DNA of 64,000 nt from Glutamicibacter sp. JL.03c (GCF_025854375.1 NZ_CP107575.1:1488001-1552000), one strand, 5' to 3'; counted from the stretch's first letter, positions 35,587-46,200 are shown. The notes: a model not told the origin generated them from the letters alone. Numbers and translations: made by a program.

Positions 35587-37002
35587 TCAATGAGAGTAGG
35601 TTGCGGCAGTCTCTGCAAGTGATTTGCCCTTGGTTTCAGGTGCAAGCCACTGCGAGAGTATCGCCCCGGCAAAGGCGATCAGGGCAGCTGCAATCATGCT
35701 GGGACCCATGCCTATGTGGCTGATCGCCCAAGGCAGCGCGAAGGTTCCTAACGCTGCGCCAACGCGGCTGATAGCGGCGGCAAAGCCCATGCCAAGACCT
35801 CGTATTTGGCTTGGGAACAACTCCGCTGGGTAGACCTGCACGAGCATGCTGTAGCTGGCATTGAAGAAGGAGAAGGCCAAGAAAAGCGCAAGCACGACAA
35901 CGGAAGGAGCTTGCGTCCAAACGCCGATGACCAGCAGCATGACGGCGCAAATCCACTGTCCTGGCACAGTCAAGATGCGACGGCCTAGCTTGTCAATAAG
36001 CAGGATCGAAGTGATCACACCGGCTGTGGCAAGGGCTGACAAGCCCACCCCACCTGTCCAGCCGCCAGCAAGCCCATATTGTTTCAGAACATCGTCCGCG
36101 AACGTGGCAATGGCAAAATACGGTGTTACGGCGCAGAACCAGAAACCTGATGTGAAGAGCGTGGACTTCCAGTATTGCCGTGAGAACAGCATCGAGAATG
36201 ACCCCTGCGGGAGGGCCGTATCCGTCCGCGTGGCTTCCGCTTCTTGGAGTCTTCTCAGGTCGATTTCTGCGGTAATGCTCTGCACCATGTCCGGTGATTC
36301 GACGTAGCGTTGCATGATCGCTTCGGCTTCGGCCTGTCGTCCTTTGGTGATGAGCCAGCTGGGTGATTCAGGCAGGCCGATGCGTGCCAAGAAGAGTATG
36401 AGCGCGAGCAGCGTGCTTGAACCCAGGATCAACTTCCAGGAAGCACCTAGGTCGTGGAGCACCGTGCCCACGATAAATGCGCACATGAATCCGATGTACC
36501 ACGCGACCATGGTCACGCCGAGCAACCGGCCTCGCAGTTTGGGCGGCGAGAATTCGGAGAGCAGAGGCCAGCCGATCGAGTATTCACCACCAATGGCGAC
36601 ACCCATCAACAACCGAATGATTACCAGCTGAAGGACAGCGGACTCTCCGGAAGTCACGAAGAATTGTGCTGCCGATGCTAGCAGGAATAGTCCCATGTCG
36701 ATGATGAACATGGGTTTGCGGCCGAATTTATCGGTGGCCCAGCCTGCCAGAGGCGCACCGATGAAAATGCCAAATAAAGGCGCAGCTGCGATAAGCCCGA
36801 TCCAAACATCTTCGATCAGGAGGTCTTCTCGGATCAAACCCGTTGCTGGGCCAAGAATACCGAGGATGTAGCCGTCGAGGAACATTCCTCCGATGAGGAC
36901 CGCGAGCAGCCGTTTCATGAAGCGGCGCTTGAATTGTGAGGTACTGCCTTGTGACCTTATGGGCGCGTTAATTGAATTGCGCACATTCTGAAGATCTTTC
37001 AT
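35587..37002 (-). CDS. MFS metabolite:proton symporter (sugar porter-like)
   Basis: About 471 residues from ATG 37002; the frame opens at 37047. Twelve hydrophobic segments. Signature motifs: loop 2-3 GWATDKFGRKPMF, LLMGVAIGGEYSIGWPLLSEFSPPKLRGRL at the end of the first half, DKLGRRIL in the loop 8-9, and C-terminal PETKGKSLAET, which is the sugar porter ending. It is divergent from nothing and follows ALDH on the minus strand, separated by a hairpin at 37109-37134. It probably imports the compound broken down by the neighbouring aldehyde and hydroxyacid dehydrogenases; substrate unknown. Confidence 0.88.
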   Translation of the reverse strand: MKDLQNVRNSINAPIRSQGSTSQFKRRFMKRLLAVLIGGMFLDGYILGILGPATGLIREDLLIEDVWIGLIAAAPLFGIFIGAPLAGWATDKFGRKPMFIIDMGLFLLASAAQFFVTSGESAVLQLVIIRLLMGVAIGGEYSIGWPLLSEFSPPKLRGRLLGVTMVAWYIGFMCAFIVGTVLHDLGASWKLILGSSTLLALILFLARIGLPESPSWLITKGRQAEAEAIMQRYVESPDMVQSITAEIDLRRLQEAEATRTDTALPQGSFSMLFSRQYWKSTLFTSGFWFCAVTPYFAIATFADDVLKQYGLAGGWTGGVGLSALATAGVITSILLIDKLGRRILTVPGQWICAVMLLVIGVWTQAPSVVVLALFLAFSFFNASYSMLVQVYPAELFPSQIRGLGMGFAAAISRVGAALGTFALPWAISHIGMGPSMIAAALIAFAGAILSQWLAPETKGKSLAETAATYSH

Positions 37003-37108
37003 GGGCGTTTCCGTTTCTAGATTCGCGTGAAACGAATGAAGCTGCACAGGGAAGATCTGCTGTGTCGTGTCCCGCGGCTGCTTGATTCATGCGATGGGTG
37101 ATATGGGC

Positions 37109-37134
37109 GCGGCGGCGATTTTCATCGCCGCCGC
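37109..37134 (-). terminator. hairpin between aldehyde dehydrogenase and MFS genes
   Basis: Perfect 11-bp inverted repeat GCGGCGGCGAT / ATCGCCGCCGC with loop TTTC, 31 bases beyond the aldehyde dehydrogenase stop. It may end or lower read-through into the MFS gene. Confidence 0.6.
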
Positions 37135-37164
37135 AAGTGAAAGGCTCAATCGAGCCGACGCTCT

Positions 37165-38640
37165 CTAAGAGGGTTGTGCGAACCATCCGGTGACAACCGG
37201 TTCAGTGTTCTGATAGATATGTTTCGCTTCGCGGTACTCGTCCAGGCCCGAGTGGCCAAGTTCTCGGCCGATTCCTGATCTCTTGAATCCGCCCCACTCT
37301 GCTTGTGGCAGGTAGGGGTGGTAATCATTGATCCAGATCGTGCCATGGCGCAGTAGCCGGGACATGCGGTGTGCTTTGCCCTGGTCGCTGGTCCACACCG
37401 CTCCTGCCAGGCCGAATTCGGTATCGTTGGCGATGTCGAGCGCTTCTTGCTCTGACTTGAATGTTTCGACGGTGATGACGGGACCGAAAGATTCTTCGGT
37501 CACGACGCTCATGCCTCGCCTGCAGCGGTCAAGCACGGTCGGCGAATAATAGAACCCTGTGGCATATTCGTCTGCGCCCCAGTCGCCGCCGCAGCGGAGC
37601 CTGGCACCCTCCTGGAGGCCACGTTGCACGTACGCGGTCACGCTGTTGCGATGTTCCGCTGAGACCAGCGGACCCGTTTCGGCATTGGGGTCGAAGGGCC
37701 CTCCCATGCGAATGCGCTGGGCCCGTTCAACCAGTTCGTTTACGAACTTTTCAGCGATGCTTTCCTCGATTATGAGCCGCGTACCAGCCGAGCAGACCTG
37801 GCCCGAATCCATGAATCCAGCGTTCAATGCGTTATCCAGGGCCGCGTCGAAATCAGCGTCGGCGAATATGACGTTCGGGTTTTTACCTCCGAGTTCCAGC
37901 GCCAGCTTCTTCACGGTCTTCGCCGCTGCGGCAGCGATGCGCTGGCCGGTCGGCAGCCCACCAGTGAAAGACACAAGATCCACATCGGGATGTTCCGACA
38001 TGCGAGCCCCGACAGTAGACCCGGCACCCAACACCAGGTTGGCCACACCTGCCGGGAGACCCAGCTCATCGAAGATCTCAAAGAGAAGAACCGCGGTGTG
38101 CGGGGTGATTTCGGCTGGTTTGAGAATCAGTGAATTCCCGGCCGCGAGACACGGCGCAACTTTCCATGCCGCTTGCAACAACGGGAAATTCCAGGGTGTA
38201 ATCAGTGCGCAGACGCCCACCGGCTCGTAGACAACGCGGGACAAGACCGCCGGATTTCCAGCGTCAATGACTCGGCCGGCATCGCCGCGTGCGGCGCGTG
38301 CGAAGTACTTGAAGCACGCGATGACATCTTTGATGTCGATCTGCGCTTCAACGAAGCGCTTGCCCGTGTCCAACGCCTCGGCTTTGGCGAAATCATCGAG
38401 CCGCTCTTCTAGCGCATGTGCAACCCGGTCGAGGAAATCGCCGCGTTCATCACCCGAAGCGTCGAACCAGACGCGGGAATCGAAAGCGCGCTTCGCAGCG
38501 TCGATCGCGGCATTGGCATCTTGGACATCTCCTGTGGCAACCGTGCCGACGAAGCTGCCATCTGCTGGGCAATGGATATTTCTTGTTTCCTCGGAATGAG
38601 CGGCCAGCCACTGCCCATCGATGTAGAGAGTTTTTGTCAT
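37165..38640 (-). CDS. NAD(P)-dependent aldehyde dehydrogenase
   Basis: 491 residues, the usual length of the soluble ALDH superfamily. PWNFPLLQAAWKVAPCLAAGN is the NAD-binding segment, FTGGLPTGQRIAAAAAKTVKKLALELGGKNP includes the general-base Glu, and the catalytic Cys lies in SGQVCSAGTRL (about 285). It resembles betaine-aldehyde and related broad dehydrogenases; the substrate cannot be fixed. It lies 36 bases beyond the hydroxyacid dehydrogenase gene and the two likely form one operon, acting one after the other: alcohol to aldehyde to acid. The divergent LysR gene probably controls it. Confidence 0.92.
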   Translation of the reverse strand: MTKTLYIDGQWLAAHSEETRNIHCPADGSFVGTVATGDVQDANAAIDAAKRAFDSRVWFDASGDERGDFLDRVAHALEERLDDFAKAEALDTGKRFVEAQIDIKDVIACFKYFARAARGDAGRVIDAGNPAVLSRVVYEPVGVCALITPWNFPLLQAAWKVAPCLAAGNSLILKPAEITPHTAVLLFEIFDELGLPAGVANLVLGAGSTVGARMSEHPDVDLVSFTGGLPTGQRIAAAAAKTVKKLALELGGKNPNVIFADADFDAALDNALNAGFMDSGQVCSAGTRLIIEESIAEKFVNELVERAQRIRMGGPFDPNAETGPLVSAEHRNSVTAYVQRGLQEGARLRCGGDWGADEYATGFYYSPTVLDRCRRGMSVVTEESFGPVITVETFKSEQEALDIANDTEFGLAGAVWTSDQGKAHRMSRLLRHGTIWINDYHPYLPQAEWGGFKRSGIGRELGHSGLDEYREAKHIYQNTEPVVTGWFAQPS

Positions 38641-38675
38641 TTAGGTTCCTTCAAGGCCAGGAGTCTCTGATGAAT

Positions 38676-39611
38676 CTAGCGAGTTGCAGCCTTTGACTGG
38701 TCGGTGACTTCCCACGGCGGAACCCAGTCACCATCGAGCCGGAATGACAGGCCGGACTCATCTTCCAGGTATTTGGCGACAAACAATTCCGGCTCGGAGC
38801 TGCCGTAGCGTTCGGCTGCCCGCTCGAAAGTTCCTCGCGCGGCATCGGTCATGGGCAGGCCTGTGCCGACGTCCTTTTGCAGTTCGCGAATCAGCCCCAA
38901 ATCCTTGTTGCACAAATCCAGCGTGAATGAAGGATCGTAGTGTCCGGCGAAGATCGACGGTGCATCATGCTGGGCCACGAAAGAATCGCCGACAGACTGG
39001 CGGATGGCAGACCATAGCACTTCGAGCTTCACGCCGTGGCTCATGCCCAGAGCGAATCCTTCACCGATGGCTGCTGAAGCAACAAACCACAGCTGGTTGG
39101 TCACGAGCTTCACCACGTTCCCGGAACCCAGGCCGCCACATCGGATGACGATGCCGAGTTTTTCAAGAATCGGTTCAACCCGGTCCTGCAGCTCGTCATC
39201 GCCGCCCATGAAGAGGGTCAGTCGCCCATTCCGTGCGCCGTCCACGGCCCCGGTCACCGGAGAGTCCACGACTCCGACACCTGGTCCCGCTTCTGCCGCG
39301 AGATCGGCGACGAGTTCCTTGCGGTTCGTGGTGAGGTCGACCCACACGCTGCCGGGACGCAGCGCTGCCAAGGCTCCTGCTTCGCGCATGACTGACTGAA
39401 CATGGTCAGGGCGTGGAAGCGATGTCAGGAGGTACTCGACATTCCCTGCACAGTCAGCGGCCGAAGCGGCCGCTGTCGCGCCTAAGGCTACGGCTTCGTC
39501 CACTTTTGCCTGGTTCATGTCGAAAACGGTTACATCGTGACCAGCGTTGATCAGCCGGTGGCACATTGGTGCGCCCATGTTGCCGAGACCGATGAATCCA
39601 ATAGAGCTCAT
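38676..39611 (-). CDS. 3-hydroxyisobutyrate dehydrogenase family oxidoreductase
   Basis: About 311 residues from ATG 39611, with an AAAGAGAG site upstream; a longer frame begins at 39650. NAD-binding motif IGFIGLGNMGAPMCHRLINAG starts the protein; the substrate-binding VVDSPVTGAVDGARNG and the catalytic Lys segment GSGNVVKLVTNQLWF are complete. These enzymes oxidise beta-hydroxyacids such as 3-hydroxyisobutyrate, or reduce tartronate semialdehyde. First gene of the operon with aldehyde dehydrogenase and MFS. The shared control region with the divergent LysR gene is 39612-39716. Confidence 0.9.
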   Translation of the reverse strand: MSSIGFIGLGNMGAPMCHRLINAGHDVTVFDMNQAKVDEAVALGATAAASAADCAGNVEYLLTSLPRPDHVQSVMREAGALAALRPGSVWVDLTTNRKELVADLAAEAGPGVGVVDSPVTGAVDGARNGRLTLFMGGDDELQDRVEPILEKLGIVIRCGGLGSGNVVKLVTNQLWFVASAAIGEGFALGMSHGVKLEVLWSAIRQSVGDSFVAQHDAPSIFAGHYDPSFTLDLCNKDLGLIRELQKDVGTGLPMTDAARGTFERAAERYGSSEPELFVAKYLEDESGLSFRLDGDWVPPWEVTDQSKAATR

Positions 39612-39702
39612 TGAATGACTCTCTTTCGTTGTTGTGACGTGCTTCACCAAAAACTTTAGAGAGGCATAAGAGATTGAGGAATACTTTCTTTTCTATTTAT
39701 CA

Positions 39703-39719
39703 CATAGGATATTCCTATG
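39703..39719. promoter_or_regulatory. candidate operator over lysR-type start codon
   Basis: CATAGGA-TAT-TCCTATG, a 7-bp inverted repeat with 3-base spacer. It contains both the ribosome-binding AGGA and the ATG (39717-39719) of the LysR gene. It also lies in the divergent promoter region of the hydroxyacid dehydrogenase operon, so it could serve autoregulation. Confidence 0.5.
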
Positions 39720-40634
39720 TCTCAAAGCTTGCATCAGCTACGTTGCTTCGTTACGACCATGGAGTGTGGATCATTCACAAAGGCATCGCGCGAGTTGGGG
39801 TTGTCCCAGCCGTCCCTCTCTGAGCAGATTCGACTGCTGGAGCGACACCTTGGTACACAGCTGTTCCGCCGATTGGGTCGTGGAGTCGCGCCGACTGAAG
39901 CGGCAAGAACTTTCGCTCCATTTGCTTTGACCGCGCTGGAGGCGGTGTCCGCTGGAGATCGCGCGGTCATGTCCCTTAATGAGGCTGAGACAGGCACAGT
40001 GCGCTTCGGGCTCTTCGGCGCGGCACATTTGTATGTTTCCGGCGATCTCGTCTGCCGTACGCTGGATCAGCATCCCGGGGTGAATGTTGCTCTCGTCGGC
40101 CAGAACTCAAGCGAGGTTATAGAAGACATTCGTGCCGGGAACCTTGAAGCCGGATTAGTGGCCCTGCCCATCCATAATGAAGAGCGTTTGCACATTGAGC
40201 CGGTGGCCCGAGACGAACTTGTGTATCTCAGCGCTGATCCGCAGCGCGTAATGCGACCAGCGACACCGTCAGTCATCTCGGCGGCAAAACTCGTATTGCC
40301 CGAGGTGACATGGGGAGATAAAGACTTTACCCGTCAGCAACTGAAGCGTACAGTTCAGGCGGCCAGCCTCCCGCTTCAGCCACGGGTTGAAGTGGAAAAT
40401 GTGGAAACGGCAATCGAGATTGCCGCCCAAGGGTATGCCGATACGATCGCGGCCCGGGGCGTTGTTCGCCGAGTTGCACCTAAACTGGGAAACAAGCTTT
40501 ATGCCGTGGAACTGGCTCCTAGGCTGTATGAAGAATTTGCAATTGTGTATCGAACCAATACGCATCTGAGCCGTGCTACGAGAACTGTCATCGAGCGTGC
40601 AAAGGACTTGCTCATGGAAGCAACGGCAACTTGA
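39717..40634 (+). CDS. LysR family transcriptional regulator
   Basis: 305 residues. N-terminal winged helix-turn-helix (MSQSLHQLRCFVTTMECGSFTKASRELGLSQPSLSEQIRLLERHLGTQLFRR), and a C-terminal effector-binding domain from about residue 90 (VRFGLFGAAHLYVSGDL). Divergent from the hydroxyacid dehydrogenase/aldehyde dehydrogenase/MFS genes, the standard LysR arrangement, so it probably controls them in response to their substrate. A palindrome covers its start codon. Confidence 0.92.
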   Translation: MSQSLHQLRCFVTTMECGSFTKASRELGLSQPSLSEQIRLLERHLGTQLFRRLGRGVAPTEAARTFAPFALTALEAVSAGDRAVMSLNEAETGTVRFGLFGAAHLYVSGDLVCRTLDQHPGVNVALVGQNSSEVIEDIRAGNLEAGLVALPIHNEERLHIEPVARDELVYLSADPQRVMRPATPSVISAAKLVLPEVTWGDKDFTRQQLKRTVQAASLPLQPRVEVENVETAIEIAAQGYADTIAARGVVRRVAPKLGNKLYAVELAPRLYEEFAIVYRTNTHLSRATRTVIERAKDLLMEATAT

Positions 40635-41086
40635 GCGCGGATGTGAACCGCTGAGAGCCTGGGGACGTTGCCTCCAACAAAATGTGCGCGTCGGCCGGAC
40701 GGATTCGATGTGTTGTCGAACTTCGGCCGAGCGAGTCCAAAATCGATTCACGTGATCGTGCCGGTGACCTTGCGTTGAAGCTGGACTCTTTTCTCCAGAT
40801 GACTGTGCGCGCAAGGGCCTGTATAGAGAATCCGCGAGGACCTCGGCTGCGTCGCAGGCGCTGTAGAGCCCATCTTTGTTGACGAAGGCGACCTATGCGC
40901 GCGGTCGCGGACGCCCGATTATTCCTTCGATCAGGCCGCTGGCATATTGATGTCCTGAGGCCGTACTCTGGTGTGTGGGTAGCACACGACCTTCGAACGT
41001 TATTTCACCGTCAAGTGGTCTCTGACCAGCAAAAACGTTTCCCTCAGAGACACCCAATTCTTCAATGTACCTATCGTGGGAAGTAC
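40635..41086. other. decayed or non-coding stretch
   Basis: No gene that I can support. Open frames here have no recognisable domain. It lies between the LysR gene and the mutM-like fragment and looks like remnant DNA. Confidence 0.45.
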
Positions 41087-41200
41087 GGCTACTTTGCCCG
41101 CTCGCTCAACGCCTACAGACGCGAGGGCAAAGAGTGCCTTCGATGTGCGCGGGATGGCAAAGTAACTCTGATTCGCCGAATCGCCTCTGAACATGGCTGC
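41087..41200 (+). pseudogene. mutM C-terminal fragment with 44-bp repeat copy 2
   Basis: Translates as [31 protein letters not shown], matching the zinc-finger end of MutM ([31 protein letters not shown] in the intact gene). The first 44 bases match 34620-34663 in 43 positions; after that only protein-level similarity remains, and the second CxxC is lost. No start or catalytic domain is present. Confidence 0.7.
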
Positions 41201-41275
41201 GCCATCCGCTTTTTGGGGCAGGGCTGGACGAGGTGCAAATGTGTGCGGTTCCGTAAAGGGGTCCAAGAGCAACCA

Positions 41276-42121
41276 TCACTCAGTTGAACCGGTCTCGATC
41301 GGTAGCGTCACGGTGCGGCTCCAGGCGCTCCAGCTCCCGGGATAGAGCTTGCCACGTCCCAGCCCTGCGTATTCCATGGACAAGAGATTGTGGCAAGCGG
41401 TAATGCCCGCGCCGCAGTAGCTGACTACATCTGCGGCCTGCAGGACACCCGCGGCGGCAAAAGTCTCGCGAACCACTTCGGGCGGAGCCATCGTTGAATC
41501 GGCTTGAAGATGCTGCCGGCAGGGGAGATTGATTGCCCCCGGGATGTGTCCGCGGCGCGGATCGGCTTCCGGCACCTTGCCCAAGTTCGTATCGAATTCG
41601 GGCTCTTCGCCACGGTATCTATTCGCCGGCCTGGCATCAACTAGGAGGGACGACACATCGGCAGCCACTTCCTGGGTCGTTAATAGGGATCCAGCTGGCC
41701 ACGGGCGCGGAAGGAAGGCAGTTTCGCGACGTGGAGGCATTGTTGAATCAAGCTCACCGGCGAATGCCTGGATGCCACCTGAAACAACCGAAGCAGGCAC
41801 GTCGAGAAGACGTAGCATCCAAACCAGCCGCGCGGCGATGACTCCGCCAGCATCGTCATATGCGATTACTGGAACAGTACCGTCAATACCGGCACGTGAC
41901 ATGGCTGCAGCAAAATCCTTGGGCGTAGGGAATGGGCCACGGCCAGAGTCCTCAGTGATGTCCCCGGTGAGCGCCGTATCGAGATCGACAAAAACAGCAC
42001 CGGGGACATGTCCCTGACAATAGGCATCGAACCCCGAGCGGTCCCAATACCAGCGGCTATCAACAAGAACAAAGTCCTCGGCTTGGCTTTCGCACCATTG
42101 CCAAGTGACAAACGGTTCCAT
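41276..42121 (-). CDS. rhodanese-type sulfurtransferase
   Basis: 281 residues with two rhodanese domains, like thiosulfate or 3-mercaptopyruvate sulfurtransferases. Domain 1: VLVDSRWYWDRSGFDAYCQGHVPGAVFVDLDTAL. Domain 2: LLVDARPANRYRGEEP and the active-site loop SYCGAGITACHNLL, with the catalytic Cys in CGAGITA. The loop C-G-A-G-I/V-T is closer to the mercaptopyruvate type, but this is not decisive. It moves sulfur from a donor to cyanide or thiols, in the cytoplasm. Confidence 0.9.
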   Translation of the reverse strand: MEPFVTWQWCESQAEDFVLVDSRWYWDRSGFDAYCQGHVPGAVFVDLDTALTGDITEDSGRGPFPTPKDFAAAMSRAGIDGTVPVIAYDDAGGVIAARLVWMLRLLDVPASVVSGGIQAFAGELDSTMPPRRETAFLPRPWPAGSLLTTQEVAADVSSLLVDARPANRYRGEEPEFDTNLGKVPEADPRRGHIPGAINLPCRQHLQADSTMAPPEVVRETFAAAGVLQAADVVSYCGAGITACHNLLSMEYAGLGRGKLYPGSWSAWSRTVTLPIETGSTE

Positions 42122-42265
42122 GCGCCCTCACAAATGAAAAAACAACTGCGGAAAAACTGGTTATTCCAATATTTGGCTAGCAGACTGCTGTCTGCCAAGT
42201 TGTGTCCAGCATGTGGTGCGGCTGGCGCGAACGCCAAGATTCGCAGTCCTGGGCATGGACTACAA

Positions 42266-43081
42266 TCAGGCGAGTTGAGTTGCCAGAACCTGCTCGTTGA
42301 ATGGTGCCCAGGCGTCAACGGCCCACTGGCCAAAATTCTTGTCGGTCAGGGTCACGCACGCCAGGCGGTGTTCAGGATCTACCCATAGGAAGGTGCCCGA
42401 CTGGCCAAAATGTCCGAAGGTGCTTATCGGGTGGCTAGCGCCAGTCCAGTGCGGATTCTTGGCGGAACGAATTTCAAAACCCAAACCCCAGTCGTTGGGA
42501 CTCTGTCGCCCGTAGCCTGGAAGGATTCCGGCGAGATTCTCAAAATGTACTCGAGTGGCATCATCGAGTGTCTCTTCGGCAATGATGGTTGGGTTAAGCA
42601 GCTCAGCTGCGAACTTCGCCAGGTCATTGGCGGTGGAGCGGCCATCCTTGGCGCAGCTTCCGGCAATCCCAGTCCGGGTCATTCCCAGCGGCGCGAAAAC
42701 CGCCTCGTGAGCGTACTCTGCCATGCTGATTCCGGTCTTTTGCTCCAAGTGTTCGGCTAGCTTCTCGAAGCCCGTATTGGAGTAGCCTCGCTTGGTGCCT
42801 ACGGCAAAGCGAATGGTCTCAGAATCGAAGTCATAACCCGCAGTATGGGCCAGCAAATGGTGAACTGTTGATCCTGCAGGGCCGGCCGCGTCCTCCAGGG
42901 AAATTGCTTCCTCTTCCAGAGCTACCAGGAAAGCGTAGGCGCTGAGCAGTTTGGTCACTGAGGCAAGTGAATAAACCCGGTGCACATCACCATGCTGATC
43001 AACCACGTCACCGTGGCCGTCTACAACGACGGAAACTGCGTTCTCGGAAGGCCACTGGTCAATCTGGCTCAGAATGCTCAT
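42266..43081 (-). CDS. serine hydrolase, beta-lactamase class C/PBP family
   Basis: About 271 residues from ATG 43081; the frame opens at 43141 with a poorly supported extension. Active-site motifs: S-x-x-K in SLASVTKLLSAY, Y-x-N in GYSNTGFEKL, and H-x-G in HFGQSGTFLWV in place of K-T-G. No signal peptide is visible, so it would be cytoplasmic. Such proteins are esterases, DD-peptidases or beta-lactamases; which one cannot be told here. Confidence 0.87.
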   Translation of the reverse strand: MSILSQIDQWPSENAVSVVVDGHGDVVDQHGDVHRVYSLASVTKLLSAYAFLVALEEEAISLEDAAGPAGSTVHHLLAHTAGYDFDSETIRFAVGTKRGYSNTGFEKLAEHLEQKTGISMAEYAHEAVFAPLGMTRTGIAGSCAKDGRSTANDLAKFAAELLNPTIIAEETLDDATRVHFENLAGILPGYGRQSPNDWGLGFEIRSAKNPHWTGASHPISTFGHFGQSGTFLWVDPEHRLACVTLTDKNFGQWAVDAWAPFNEQVLATQLA

Positions 43082-43230
43082 GGAATGATCTATCCCTCGA
43101 TATTTCTTGTTGGTATTTGCGAGCAGAATCAGAAAAACCAAAGCACGCTTCGCTAGAATTGCGTGAAGGATTGAGTGCTACTGCCCAAACCAACCATAGC
43201 GATCTGACCCAAACTTAGGAACTTCACGCC

Positions 43231-46200
43231 GTGCATCTAAAGACTCTTACCGTTCGCGGATTCAAGTCTTTCGCGTCGGCAACTACCTTTGAGTTTGAAC
43301 CCGGCGTCACGGCGGTAGTCGGACCCAACGGGTCGGGAAAGTCCAACGTCGTGGATGCCTTGGCCTGGGTCATGGGGGAACAAGGCGCGAAAACCCTTCG
43401 CGGCGGCAAAATGGAAGACGTGATCTTCGCCGGCACTTCCGGACGACCGCCCCTGGGCCGCGCCCACGTTTCGCTGACCATCGATAACGCGGATGGCCAA
43501 CTCCCCATCGACTATGCGGAAGTTACCATTTCGCGCACCCTGTTCCGTGCCGGTGGCTCGGAATATGCCATCAATGGCAGCTCCTGCCGCTTGCTGGATA
43601 TTCAAGAGCTGCTCTCGGATTCGGGCCTCGGGCGGGAAATGCATGTCATTGTCGGCCAAGGCCAGCTGGATCGAATCCTTCACGCCACCGCTGAAGATCG
43701 CCGCGGCTTCATCGAAGAAGCAGCCGGCGTCCTCAAGCACCGACGCAGGAAAGAAAAGACCCTGCGCAAACTTCAGGCGATGCAGGGCAACCTGGATCGC
43801 CTCGAAGACCTCAACGCCGAGGTGCGACGACAGCTGGCACCACTGGGCCGGCAGGCAAAAATTGCCCGCCGCGCTCAGACCGTGCAGCACGACGTCCGCG
43901 ACGCCAAGTCGCGCCTGCTGGCCGATGACCTGGTGACGATGAATAATCGTCTGGCTCAAGACATCGATGATGAATCAAAGGTCCAGGCGCAACATCAGGA
44001 AGCCGCCGACCGGCTTGAGCGAGTCAAGAGGCACATCGCAGAGATCAGTGCACAGATCGAAAGCGTCACCCCGCGCCTGGGGCAAATGCAAGATACCTGG
44101 GTAGCGTTGAGCACCCAGGCAGAACGGTTCCGTTCACTGGCGGCGTTGGCCCGGGAACGCAGCAAACTGCTAGAGAGCAACGAAACCCATTTTGATTCCA
44201 GCAGGGATCCCGAACGCCTCGAATCCCAGGCCGAACGCCTGAGCGAAGAGCTGGAAGAGCTTGAAGAAGCCGTCGAGGACCGCCATGAAATCCTCGCCGA
44301 AGCGGTAGAAGCCAAAGAGCACGCCGAAGAGGAGTCGCGGGCCGAGCAGCAGCGCATGGCGGCGATGCTCCGTGCAGCCGCAGACCGGCGCGAAGGAATC
44401 TCCCGTTTGGCTTCGCAGGTCGCATCGGCACGGAGCCGCGTTGATGTCACCCGGGCCGAGATTGTTCGTTTGCAGGAGAGCGTTCAATCCTTTGATTCTG
44501 ATCTTGAACTTGATCAGCGTTCACATAACGAGGTCTCCGCCGATTTGGAGACCCAACTTGCCGGGGAAACCGATCTAAATGAAGCTTTCGAGGTAGCGGA
44601 TCACGATTTCGCTGATCTGGCGCAGACCCATCAGGCTGATGCCCAACGCGAACGCGAACTATCGGTGCGGGTCTCCGGGCTGCGCTCCCGGCTGGAAGCA
44701 TTGAAGCTGAACACCAAGCCCGATGACCAGTCTTCGAAGTTGCTGCAGTCCGCCTCGACCGCGCTGCTCGGACGCCTCGGAGAGTTGATGACGGTCAACC
44801 CAGGCTATGAACAAGCAGTGGCAGCGATTCTGCGGGATAACGCGGAAGCGCTCGTCGCCCTTGACGCCTCCTCGGCATCAAGCCTGCTTGAACAGCTCCA
44901 GGCTGATGAAGCCAGCGCCGTCTTCCTGCACGCCAGCGGCAATGCAGTTCAACTATCAACACCCAGCCTTCACAGCGCCATAAGCGCTCGCGACGTAGTC
45001 GGCTCCGAGGCCAGGATCTCGGCGCTGCTGGACCAGCTATTTGCCGGATACTACGTGGTTGAAGAGCTCGGCCAGGCCCATGCAGTCGTAGCGGAGTATC
45101 CGGCGGCCAAGGTGACCACCTTGGAAGGGACAACCTTCTCAGCCTTGCGCAGCTCTGTCGGTGATGCGGCCGGCGCCTCGCTCATCGCCCAGCAGGCCAT
45201 GGTTGAACAAACCGAAACGGAACTCAACGAATGCCAGACGGAGCTCTCGCTGGTTGAAGAACGCATCGCCGAACGTTCCCCGCAACTCTCAATCGCCCGG
45301 CAGCAGCGGGACGATGCGCTCTCGGCGTTGGCCGAATCCGATGCAGCCATCGACGAGCTCAGCTCCTATCTAGCACGCCTGGGCCAAAAGCTGCGCAGTG
45401 CCCAAGCCGACAAGCTCAAACTCATCGAGCGTCTTGAAGCGTCGAATGAGAAGCTGGAGATCGAGCAGGAATCCCTGGAAGAGATCACCGAGCGCATGGA
45501 GATGGCCTCGACGGATCAAGAAGAAGAGACCATTGACGATGCAGCCCGTGCCGCGTTGGCCGATGCAGCCGCGGCGGCCCGCCAGCAAGAGCTTGAAGCC
45601 CGCCTGGCGTTGCGCAGCAGCGAAGAGCGCGTATCCGGCTTGCGCTCCCGCATCGAAGGGCTTCGCCGTACCGCAGCTGCTGAACGCAATCACCGTGAAG
45701 TCGCTGCCCGCCGCGCAGAACAGCGCAAAGCACAGGCAGCCAACGCCAACCGGGTAGAGCAAGCAGCCGAACGCGTACTGCGGTTCATCGAAGTCTCGGT
45801 GTCGATGGCGGGGCAGGAGCGCGAAGAGCTCGGCTCGAAGAAGGCAGAACTCGACCAGATGCTCAGCAACCAGCGCACTGAGGCAGAGCAGCTGTCTGCC
45901 GAATTGGCCAGATTGTCGGACGCAGCACACCGAGATGAAATAGCGCGTGCCGAGCTGCGCCTGCGCATCGAGAACCTGGAAACCAAGGCTTTGGAAGAGT
46001 TGGGGTTCACACCGGATCACCTGATTGCCAACTACGGCCCAGATCAGCTGATCCCGGAAGCCATCGATGAAGACGACAAGTGGGGCAGCCTGCGCCAGAA
46101 TGTCGATGAAGAGGGCAATCCCATCGGAACGAAGCCGTTCGACCGGGTTGAGCAGGAAAAGCGCCTCAAGAAGGCTGAAAGGGACCTGTCCGCACTGGGC

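Noticed and set aside
40880-40940. Plus-strand translation ARGRGRP, recalling the end of resolvases.
   Set aside because: Too short and followed by a stop; no recombinase catalytic region anywhere nearby.
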